Source: JBGTIS01 sp041745535 (GTDB lineage Bacteria > Bacteroidota > Bacteroidia > Cytophagales > Cyclobacteriaceae). Taken from it: 14,514 nt of DNA. The position numbers were made by a program, and so were the translations under genes. Under the pieces are notes generated by a model. The model ran no database searches, was not told the DNA's origin, and worked only from the letters and a program-made list of their open reading frames with translations. This document shows positions 8,057-14,187 of this stretch, in pieces; within the stretch, counting starts at the first letter, position 1, and every line of letters starts with the position of its first letter. The stretch lies in assembly GCA_041745535.1 (NCBI GenBank), contig JBGTIS010000302.1, positions 1 to 14,514 of the forward strand, in the 5' to 3' direction.

Positions 8057-9058
8057 ATGAAAAATTATCTTTTAGGATGTGACTGGGGTACTTCATCATT
8101 TAGGTTACGATTGATCAATCTGGATGATCATCAGATTTTAGGGGAAGTGGTTTCCCGGGAAGGGATTGCCCATACTTACAATAGCTGGAAACAAGAAAGC
8201 GAAAATAAAGGGGTTACCCGGCGCAATTTTTTCTGCCAGCAGCTAAAAAGGCAGATCGATATTTTATCCGGACAGGTAGCATTCTGTCTTGATCATCTTT
8301 CCATTGTTGTTTCAGGTATGGCTTCTTCCTCCATTGGTATGGAAGAAATTCCTTATGCCGCGTTACCCTTTGCCCTGGATGGCAGCCAGGCAGGTGTGGT
8401 TTGTATCGAAAAGCAGGAAGATTTTTGTCATGAAGTAATTCTGATTTCGGGTGTGAAAAGCCCGGAAGATGTGATGCGTGGTGAGGAAACCCAGTTAATT
8501 GGGTTAATGTCCTTGTTAGAACTGGAACCATACCGGTCCGGGAAAGCCGTATTGCTCTTTCCTGGCACCCATTCCAAGCACGTTTACATTCATGACGGTC
8601 AGTTGGTCAGTTTTCAGACGTACATGACAGGTGAAGTATTTAACCTGATGTCGAATTACAGTATTTTGAAAGACTCGGTAGAAGTCCAGTCCTTTACCGA
8701 CAGCACCAGTCCCGATTGGGAGGCTTTTCAACAGGGGGTCGCGCAGGCCGTTTCTTCTAATATTCTGCACGGTTTATTTACCGTTAGAACCAACCAACTG
8801 TTCCACAAACTGAACAAAAAGCAGAATGAATTTTATCTGAGTGGCTTACTGATCGGTACGGAACTAAAAGACCTTCTCAAAGCAGATAACGGACCCATCA
8901 TATTGTGCTGCGGCAAACATTTGTTTGAGTTTTACAAACTGGCGCTTGAAGCATTACCGATAGCCAACCACACCATCACCCTGACTGCCGATTTGATAGA
9001 CCAAGCTACAATTGCCGGGCAGATAAAAATATTTCAGCATCAGAAGAAAGAAATTTAG
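8057..9058 (+). CDS. dgoK: 2-keto-3-deoxygalactonate kinase (DgoK family)
   Basis: The 333-residue protein is recognised as DgoK, which phosphorylates 2-keto-3-deoxygalactonate to the 6-phosphate with ATP in the cytoplasm, the step after DgoD in the De Ley-Doudoroff galactonate pathway. Visible signatures are the N-terminal nucleotide-binding block CDWGTSSFRLRLI (8-20), VVSGMASSSIG (84-94), GVKSPEDVMRGEETQLIGL (132-150), FPGTHSKHV (168-176) and FYLSGLLIGTEL (259-270). It has no signal peptide, in contrast to its neighbours, so the pathway appears to cross from periplasm to cytoplasm at this step. The preceding 119-base spacer is A+T rich and contains a 9-bp AT-only inverted repeat (7969-7977 with 7990-7998) of unknown use. 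No 2-keto-3-deoxy-6-phosphogalactonate aldolase follows, although in E. coli it is encoded beside dgoK. Confidence 0.88.
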   Translation: MKNYLLGCDWGTSSFRLRLINLDDHQILGEVVSREGIAHTYNSWKQESENKGVTRRNFFCQQLKRQIDILSGQVAFCLDHLSIVVSGMASSSIGMEEIPYAALPFALDGSQAGVVCIEKQEDFCHEVILISGVKSPEDVMRGEETQLIGLMSLLELEPYRSGKAVLLFPGTHSKHVYIHDGQLVSFQTYMTGEVFNLMSNYSILKDSVEVQSFTDSTSPDWEAFQQGVAQAVSSNILHGLFTVRTNQLFHKLNKKQNEFYLSGLLIGTELKDLLKADNGPIILCCGKHLFEFYKLALEALPIANHTITLTADLIDQATIAGQIKIFQHQKKEI

Positions 9059-9089
9059 ACCTCACTTTTATGCGTTAAACTGATAAACT

Positions 9090-10070
9090 ATGAATCATTA
9101 TTTTTCTGAAAAAATTCGGCAATTTGCCAAAATTACTTTACTTGTAGTGAGTGTTTTTCTGGTAAGCTGCCAGTCGCGCGACACTACACAAACCAACAAC
9201 CAAACCTCGCGAAAAATGCGATTCAAAAATTTCCAGGAGCTGAAATTAGGATTCACCACACAGAACTTCCTGCTGGTGATGCCAGTGAGTGTTGAAAACA
9301 GCAGGCAACTGATCGATTACGCCGAACAAGAAGGCTATGCCTGGCTGGAACTGAGGGATCCTGATGCCACCCTTACTTTGGAAGAATCAAAGGAAATTGC
9401 CGACTATGCCCGCGGGAAAGGGATAGAAATCAGCTATGCCATACAAAAAGGATTGCTGGATACGGATTTCTGGCCTGTCTTCAATAAAGGAGTAAAAAAC
9501 GCCGCTGTATTTAAGGGGCCGGGCATTTTCCGGTCGCTGGCCAGTGGCGCGGAAATTTCCGGTAATGCCACAAGAAAAGGATGGACCCAGGCTGAACTTG
9601 ATAAAGTGGTGCAATATGCTGACAGCGCTGCCGGCATTGCCCATGAAAATGGATTACAATATGTAATAGAAAACGGAGGAGAAGCCTTTTTTGGCGATGG
9701 TGCTCAATATTACGGGATAGCGGATGTGTTTTCCCGCCTGGGCGATCAGGTAGGCTGGCAGTTCGATACCGCCAATCCTTTTAGTGTGGCAAGGGTACAC
9801 GCATCGCCTGACAGCATCAAAACCTTTTTACAGCAAAATGCGGGTAACCTTTTTTATATTCATTTGAAAGCTGCCCAAAACGGTCAGGCCCAAGCTGTTT
9901 TAATGGATAACCCTTTGCCTTTCCAGGAGGTATTCCAGGAAATGACGGCCCATAATGTACCTTATGTAGCTATTGAATTGCAGGCGGTTGACAACAAAGA
10001 GCAGGCCTTTGAGCATATGCGGAAAAGCATAGATTACCTAAAATCTCAGGATATTATCACCATCCCTTAA
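9090..10070 (+). CDS. Sugar isomerase/epimerase-like TIM-barrel lipoprotein
   Basis: The 326-residue product has a basic N-terminus, a hydrophobic segment and the lipobox LVSC (Cys27), so it is predicted to be an exported lipoprotein. The rest is a xylose isomerase-like (AP endonuclease 2-type) TIM barrel. The four expected metal ligands of this fold can be picked out at strand ends: Glu194 (YVIENGG), Asp226 (GWQFDTAN), His258 (FYIHLKA) and Glu296 (YVAIELQ). Related proteins epimerise or isomerise sugars and keto acids; the substrate here is unknown. Its place between dgoK and the transporter gene suggests that it interconverts sugars or keto acids before uptake, for instance to feed both dehydratases. 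A spacer of 31 bases precedes it and 10 bases separate it from the next gene, so it is surely in the same operon. Confidence 0.8.
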   Translation: MNHYFSEKIRQFAKITLLVVSVFLVSCQSRDTTQTNNQTSRKMRFKNFQELKLGFTTQNFLLVMPVSVENSRQLIDYAEQEGYAWLELRDPDATLTLEESKEIADYARGKGIEISYAIQKGLLDTDFWPVFNKGVKNAAVFKGPGIFRSLASGAEISGNATRKGWTQAELDKVVQYADSAAGIAHENGLQYVIENGGEAFFGDGAQYYGIADVFSRLGDQVGWQFDTANPFSVARVHASPDSIKTFLQQNAGNLFYIHLKAAQNGQAQAVLMDNPLPFQEVFQEMTAHNVPYVAIELQAVDNKEQAFEHMRKSIDYLKSQDIITIP

Positions 10071-10080
10071 CTTTATTACT

Positions 10081-11367
10081 ATGTCGATTGAGAAGATTGA
10101 TACCCCTAAAAGCTCCATTCCGCAAAAAATATGGCTGGCCATGCTCAGCATTGGCCCGGGCATTTTCTGTATCGGGTATACTATTGGTACGGGTAGTGTA
10201 ACCTCTATGGCGAAGGCGGGTAGCCAGTTTGGCATGCAACTGACGTGGGTACTGTTACTGAGTTGTCTGTTTTCCTGGTTGCTGATGGAAGCGTATGGCC
10301 GGTTTGCCATAGTAACCGGGCTGACCTCCATTTACGGTTTCAAAACCAGGATCAAATCCGGAAAGCTCATCGCTATTTTGGTGGTGGTAGGCATTGTAAT
10401 CGCGCAGTGGAATTCCCTTTCCGGCATCCTTGGCCTGAGTGCCAACGCCATTTATGAAACCACCCGCCTGTTTATGCCGGGCTTGCCGGAACAAAACTAT
10501 TGGGTGGTGCTGGGAATCGCCATTGTGTTGATCCTGACCATGTACGCCCTGCTGTGGGTAGGAAAATACTCTTTTTTTGAAAAAGTACTGATTGTATTTG
10601 TAACCCTGATGGGCGTTTCTTTCATCTTTTCTCTGTTTGTGGTGTTCCCCAGGCCGGAAGATATTGCCACTGGGCTAATTCCCACTGTTCCGGAGGTCCC
10701 GGGAGGAAAATTGCTGGTGGCCGCTTTTGTGGGTACTACCATGGCAGCACCCACTTTTGTGGTACGGCCGTTGCTGATGAAAGGAAAAGGGTGGACAGCA
10801 GCCAATACGAAAGAGCAATCGAATGATGCCCTGATTTCCGGTATTCTGATGTTTGTGATCAACGTATCGATTATGGCAGCGGCTACCGGAGCCATGTTTT
10901 ATGAAGGTAAAACCATTGAAAAGGTGCTGGATATGGTGTACACCCTGGAACCCGTAGCTGGTAAGTTTGCCGTAGTGGTGTTTATGGTGGGCGCGCTCAG
11001 CGCCGGACTTTCCTCCATCTTTCCCATCATGATGGTAGCGCCGCTGCTGATTGCCGATTATCGGGATGGTGAACTGGATACCAATTCCCGTCGCTTTAAA
11101 CTGCTTACCGGACTTGCCTGCCTGATCGGCCTTACAGTGCCCATTCTGGGGGCCAACCCCATCATTGCCCAGATTGTAACCCAGGTAGCCGGCGTATTTG
11201 TATTGCCCCTGGTAATTGGTAGCATCATTTACCTGGTAAACCGCAAAGATCTGATGGGCCAGCACAAAGCAGGCATAGGGTTGAACATAGGACTAATAGC
11301 TGCTTTTATTTTTTCCTGTATTATTTCCTATACGGGAGTGATTGCCTTGCTGGAGTTTTTTCAATAG
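10081..11367 (+). CDS. Nramp-fold membrane transporter lacking the canonical metal-binding residues
   Basis: The 428-residue protein has about eleven hydrophobic segments and the overall signature of the Nramp family: GPGIFCIGYTIGTGSV at 25-40 followed by AGSQFG and LTWVLLLS, a TM6 region VAAFVGTTMAAPTFVVRPL, and a late helix GALSAGLSSIFPIMMVAPLL. In true Nramp metal transporters TM1 has DPGN and TM6 has MPH. Here the aligned residues are Gly36-Thr37-Gly38-Ser39 and Ala222-Ala223-Pro224, so the Asp, Asn and Met that hold Mn2+ or Fe2+ are all absent. A divalent metal is therefore an unlikely substrate. It is the last gene of the sugar-acid run, 10 bases after the TIM-barrel gene, and the only inner-membrane carrier in the window. 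Import of an aldonic or 2-keto-3-deoxy acid is the inferred role. The fold assignment is firm; the substrate is not. Confidence 0.8.
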   Translation: MSIEKIDTPKSSIPQKIWLAMLSIGPGIFCIGYTIGTGSVTSMAKAGSQFGMQLTWVLLLSCLFSWLLMEAYGRFAIVTGLTSIYGFKTRIKSGKLIAILVVVGIVIAQWNSLSGILGLSANAIYETTRLFMPGLPEQNYWVVLGIAIVLILTMYALLWVGKYSFFEKVLIVFVTLMGVSFIFSLFVVFPRPEDIATGLIPTVPEVPGGKLLVAAFVGTTMAAPTFVVRPLLMKGKGWTAANTKEQSNDALISGILMFVINVSIMAAATGAMFYEGKTIEKVLDMVYTLEPVAGKFAVVVFMVGALSAGLSSIFPIMMVAPLLIADYRDGELDTNSRRFKLLTGLACLIGLTVPILGANPIIAQIVTQVAGVFVLPLVIGSIIYLVNRKDLMGQHKAGIGLNIGLIAAFIFSCIISYTGVIALLEFFQ

Positions 11368-11601
11368 CAAAATCAATCGGATTTTTCCACAGGTACTTTT
11401 ATAGATATTACCGGTGGGCGGTAGCAAAAATTTTTCTGCTGCTATTTTTGAGGCCAGAGAAACTGGACTTACCTGATTATTGGGCTTCATTTTTATTCAA
11501 TGTATACCAATTGAATTTTAGGTGTTGTTCCCGGATAAACGAGTGCTACTTTTGAGCTGAGTAGTACTTCATATAAATGAACATTTGCCTCAAATTCTCC
11601 C
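11368..11601. other. Convergent intergenic region with weak hairpins
   Basis: This A+T-rich spacer separates the end of the sugar-acid operon from the tail of the Fic pseudogene on the other strand. It holds three weak inverted repeats that might end transcription from either side: TACCG/CGGTA at 11409-11413 and 11419-11423 with a T-run at 11431-11435; ATTCAAT/ATTGAAT at 11495-11501 and 11510-11516; and an 8-bp arm pair with one mismatch at 11543-11550 and 11560-11567. None is a convincing terminator alone. No gene is seen. Confidence 0.4.
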
Positions 11602-12311
11602 CTAAAAGTAGGTATTCACAGCGAATTCAAACTGATTAATAAAAATCTCTTTGAGATTTGATATATTGTTCTGTTCATAAAATAAAAGCATTGCTTTCTT
11701 ATAACTAATGGAATCAACAGTCCGAAAGGATAAAGGACAGTAGTTTTCATTCAATAATATGGCATTGCTTACAATTCTTGCTGTTCTTTTATTTCCGTCC
11801 ATAAATGGCTGTATGTACGAGATAAGTACCAATGCCAACAAAGCTTTCTCAAACAAATTTGAGAAGATTTCCAACTCAAATCTATGGCTAACCTTTCAAG
11901 TTCTTTTTTGTATTCATTCTCTGAAAGTTGAGCAATATTTTTTTGATACGTATTTTGAAGTGCTGAAAGCTTCAATAGTTCACTTTCAGTAAAAACGTTG
12001 TGCTTTGCTAATACATCCGTTATTATAGAAAAATTGAATCCTTCATTGATTTCACGTTCATCAATTTCTTTCTCATGGTATTTTTCAATATCAATGGACT
12101 GAATCAATTTATAGGCCGGTGAAATAACGTATTTTGTGCCTTTACCTTGTCCTTTAGTGGCCAGATAATTCTCTGAAATTAATTTGGCTAAAATTCTTTT
12201 AAGTGTGGCATAACTTACGGTAACATCTGCTCTGTCAAACACTTCTTTAGAAGAGGATTCTCCTGTTTTCCGTATAAAATCAATGATTCGCTGTTCCCGA
12301 TGATCAATCAT
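11602..12311 (-). pseudogene. Fic-family protein with N-terminal winged helix, broken by an internal deletion
   Basis: Reading from 12311, residues 1-152 form an intact N-terminal part: a winged-helix DNA-binding domain (REQRIIDFIRKTG, SYATLKRILAKLI, GKGTKYVIS), a linker, and the start of a Fic domain (LERLAIDLSWKSSQI). The frame then leaves the family pattern near 11856 and stops at 11769. In another frame from about 11853 to 11602 lie 83 codons of a Fic C-terminus, including the signature YIQPFMDGNKRTAR (motif at 11811-11776), SFRTVDSISYKKAML and a final FEFAVNTYF. In intact relatives as I remember them, KSSQI continues with EGNTYSLL and roughly 90-100 residues before FEKALLAL, so the gap is an out-of-frame internal deletion, not a single-base shift. 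Fic enzymes transfer AMP or similar groups to proteins and often act as toxins. Here the signature His is Gln, possibly normal for this subgroup. The remnant DNA-binding half may still be made. Confidence 0.8.
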
Positions 12312-12323
12312 TCTGATGTTTTT

Positions 12324-12393
12324 AGCTCACAAAGTTAAAATTTAAAGCTCAATTTTGCCATCTTTTGAGCTGTATCTTTTATTTAAATGAGCT
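12324..12393. promoter_or_regulatory. Symmetric four-site AGCTCA operator array at the Fic promoter
   Basis: Four copies of the same 6-base core stand in a mirror arrangement: AGCTCA at 12324-12329 and 12346-12351, then its complement TGAGCT at 12366-12371 and 12388-12393. Starts within each pair are exactly 22 bases apart, about two helical turns, so all sites face the same side of the DNA. The first site abuts the -7 element at 12330-12337 and the second lies within the upstream promoter region. The arrangement fits binding of a dimeric or tetrameric regulator, and the winged-helix half of the adjacent Fic protein is the obvious candidate. Confidence 0.6.
12330..12337 (-). promoter_or_regulatory. 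Bacteroidota-type -7 promoter element for the Fic gene
   Basis: On the minus strand this reads TAACTTTG, an exact match to the TAnnTTTG element recognised by the Bacteroidota primary sigma factor. It lies 18 bases before the ATG at 12311, implying a very short 5' leader. A good -33 TTTG at the expected 19-21 base spacing is not seen. Confidence 0.5.
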
Positions 12394-12444
12394 ACAATAC
12401 TGACTAAATACCATACAGCACTATTTAATTTTCAGGGTCATTAA

Positions 12445-13482
12445 TTATTCCTGATCCAATATCTTATTAAAATAAGTTTGCTTCCCTTCAGGACGAACCA
12501 TTTTCCAGATTATGGGCGCATAGTTTTTACCAGTTAGCATAGCGAAAAGCACCTGTGGGTGTTTTTGTTGTTGAAAATATTGAGCGGTTTCTTTTCGGGT
12601 TGGAAATTCCTTGTACGCTCCCTGGCACGCTTCTTCTATAGCATCATATTTTGTTTGCAGTTCTGTAACAGATTGTTTCACCCAATCAAATACTTCATCA
12701 GGAACTTTTTCAAGTAACTCATCCAAAGGTTTCCCTTCAGAAAGATATTGCCAGATTTCTATAAGAGATAATTCGGTAACGATGCGATGTAGTCTGATGT
12801 ATTCTGAGAATTTCACCTTCACACGCATGCCAGAAGCAAACCGAATCACAAATCCTTCCCGGTTATCCTTGGCATGTTGATGAAGGCCAGTAAGATCATG
12901 TATTGCTTCATAATGCTCAACTATTGGAAAACCTATATCATGTAAAGGAAGTTCTACCCCCGTTTTAGTTTCGATGATAGCTAACAAAAATAAATCACTT
13001 ATCTGCCCATAATCAACCACAATCCTGTTTCCAGGATAAATGATCTCAAACAAATAAGTGTTATTTGGATCAAGTTTATCCAGCGTATGCTGGTATTTTT
13101 CTTCCAGCATCTCATTGGCCATTTTTGCTTGCTCTCCTACAAATGAGCCACGGGTAGCGAGTTGAGGTTTGCCCTTTAGCCAATATAATATTCCCAGGGA
13201 ACCATCCAACTTTTCATAAACCTGAAAGGATTCTTGTGGTAGCTCTTGAGGTTTTACCTGTTCCAGATTGAAAAACTTAGGGAATGGACGGGCGACAATA
13301 TTTCCTTGCTCATCAATGATCAATCCACGGCACATAGAAGTATAGTCATTCCAGAAGGCATCATATTGTGTTTTAGCGGTATAGTTGCAGATATAGAGGT
13401 CCGCTTCCGGATGCTTTTGTACTTTCAGATAGTGTTGCTCAACCAATTTGTCGATGTGATTCCAGTCCAGTTTGTTCATCAT
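12445..13482 (-). CDS. T4 Rnl1-type ATP-dependent RNA ligase
   Basis: The 345-residue protein carries all nucleotidyltransferase motifs of the T4 RNA ligase 1 family, which seals 3'-OH and 5'-phosphate RNA ends through an enzyme-AMP intermediate. Motif I is KLDG with the AMP-accepting Lys91 (YEKLDGSLG); upstream Arg52 in MCRGLII matches the conserved Arg of Rnl1; motif III is FEIIYP with Glu146; motif IV is EGFVIRF with Glu209; motif V is VKVKF with Lys222 and Lys224. The 13-residue spacing from motif IV Glu to motif V Lys equals that of T4 Rnl1 as I recall it. A helical C-terminal part of about 110 residues follows. Two ATGs (13482, 13479) are possible starts. The protein looks intact, unlike the toxin genes on both sides. 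An attenuator-like leader ends 18 bases before the start. Likely role: repair of cleaved tRNA or other RNA; the target is unknown. Confidence 0.92.
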   Translation of the reverse strand: MMNKLDWNHIDKLVEQHYLKVQKHPEADLYICNYTAKTQYDAFWNDYTSMCRGLIIDEQGNIVARPFPKFFNLEQVKPQELPQESFQVYEKLDGSLGILYWLKGKPQLATRGSFVGEQAKMANEMLEEKYQHTLDKLDPNNTYLFEIIYPGNRIVVDYGQISDLFLLAIIETKTGVELPLHDIGFPIVEHYEAIHDLTGLHQHAKDNREGFVIRFASGMRVKVKFSEYIRLHRIVTELSLIEIWQYLSEGKPLDELLEKVPDEVFDWVKQSVTELQTKYDAIEEACQGAYKEFPTRKETAQYFQQQKHPQVLFAMLTGKNYAPIIWKMVRPEGKQTYFNKILDQE

Positions 13483-13666
13483 AGTGTAAAAAACATAAAT
13501 AAAAAAGCCCCTCGTTAGTGTCGGCTGTGTACCGGGTAACGAGGGGCTTTAAGAGTTTTAAGATTATTTTATGAATAACCACATAGGTCGCCTGTTACCC
13601 ATTTAGATGGGGGATGACTGAAAAATCGGCGGTATGTCAGATTAATTCGTGTCAATTGAAATTTTC
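13483..13666 (-). promoter_or_regulatory. Leader of the RNA ligase mRNA with attenuator-like alternative helices
   Basis: From the predicted transcription start near 13666 to the ATG at 13482 there are about 180 nt without a substantial gene. Read on the minus strand, three helices compete. CCCAT and ATGGG pair around a CTAA loop (13611-13598). GGGTAAC (13600-13594) can instead pair perfectly with GTTACCC (13540-13534). The latter overlaps the 5' arm of the terminator stem (13550-13537). An outer CGCC/GGCG pairing can close the upstream hairpin. This is the logic of anti-antiterminator, antiterminator and terminator. A 12-codon reading frame, MGNRRPMWLFIK, begins at 13602 inside the switch and could be a leader peptide. 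The sensed signal is unknown, and I do not recognise a known riboswitch class. Confidence 0.6.
13501..13550 (-). terminator. Strong intrinsic terminator immediately upstream of the RNA ligase start
   Basis: On the minus strand a perfect 14-bp stem (AAAGCCCCTCGTTA, 13550-13537, with its complement 13517-13504) encloses a 19-nt loop and runs into six T residues (13506-13501). The T-tract ends 18 bases before the ligase ATG. It may end transcription from the HigA gene, but its position between a good promoter and the ligase start points to regulated termination. Confidence 0.85.
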
Positions 13667-13672
13667 TTTATA

Positions 13673-13680
13673 CAAAGATA
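13673..13680 (-). promoter_or_regulatory. Bacteroidota-type -7 promoter element for the RNA ligase transcript
   Basis: The minus strand reads TATCTTTG, an exact match to TAnnTTTG, followed by TATAAAG. The -33 position holds only a T-rich run, not a clear TTTG. Transcription would start near 13666, upstream of the terminator hairpin, so the leader is transcribed before the hairpin decision. Confidence 0.6.
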
Positions 13681-13771
13681 CAAAAATGATTTTTTCTGAA
13701 AAAGGTGGTAACATTTTTAAGATTTCGAAGTATCGGAAGAATGATCTTTAACTGATAATATTTACTTTATA

Positions 13772-14173
13772 TTATGCGGATGTATTGACTTGAAGTTTTA
13801 GCGAGTATGGCCTGTTAAAGGCTTCCTGTGAGAGTTTGAAATAATCAGCCAGTTTCCGGATAATATCTTTTGAAAGGCCTTTTTTATAACGCAGAATATC
13901 GGAGACCAGGCCTTTGCTTACACCTAATATTTCCGCTAAATCCTTGGCCTTCAAGTTTTGTTCTTTCATCAAAGAATGGAGCAGGGAAACAGGATCAACC
14001 GCAAGAAATGAGTTGTGCGCTTTATCCCACTGTTCAATTAGCAGGGTAAGCAGTTCAATTTCATCTTCAGTTCGCGCATGCTTTTTATCGTCAAATACCA
14101 GTTGTTCTACCATTTGGCAGTACCGCTTATACTGTTCTTTAGTTTTTATGACTTTATATTTCAAGACTTCCAT
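13772..14173 (-). CDS. higA: HigA-like antitoxin with XRE-type helix-turn-helix
   Basis: Starting at the ATG at 14173, the product has 133 residues. A helical N-terminal half (YKRYCQMVEQLVFDD, ELLTLLIEQWDKAH) is followed by a Cro/C1-type helix-turn-helix at about residues 68-120: LMKEQNLKAKDLAEILGVSK, GLVSDILRYKKGLSKDII and KLADYFKLSQEAF. This arrangement is typical of HigA antitoxins, which bind the HigB nuclease and repress the operon. It follows the HigB gene by 14 bases, the usual toxin-first HigBA order. A GTG three bases upstream would add one residue, but ATG with the purine-rich AAGAGAAA before it is preferred. The gene is intact although the toxin gene is broken, so it may persist as a stand-alone repressor or as protection against related toxins. 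Confidence 0.88.
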   Translation of the reverse strand: MEVLKYKVIKTKEQYKRYCQMVEQLVFDDKKHARTEDEIELLTLLIEQWDKAHNSFLAVDPVSLLHSLMKEQNLKAKDLAEILGVSKGLVSDILRYKKGLSKDIIRKLADYFKLSQEAFNRPYSLKLQVNTSA

Positions 14174-14187
14174 CACAAATTTCTCTT

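Noticed and set aside
10081..11367. Annotating the transporter as a Mn2+/Fe2+ Nramp (MntH)
   Set aside because: The DPGN and MPH metal-site motifs are both absent, and the gene context is sugar-acid catabolism.
11850..11880. Programmed ribosomal frameshift joining the Fic parts
   Set aside because: No slippery heptamer is present and a large expected segment is missing, so a frameshift would not rebuild the domain.
12432..12454. Terminator at the end of the RNA ligase gene (TCAGG/CCTGA)
   Set aside because: The stem is 5 bp, overlaps the stop codon and is not followed by T residues on the minus strand.
13504..13550. Integron attC site or transposon end at the large inverted repeat
   Set aside because: The core-site consensus is not met, there is no integrase or transposase, and the T-tract on the minus strand fits an intrinsic terminator.
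13551..13666. A known riboswitch class (T-box, ZTP, preQ1, fluoride) in the ligase leader
   Set aside because: I could not match the conserved residues of these classes; only the helix competition is supported. A covariance-model search would decide.
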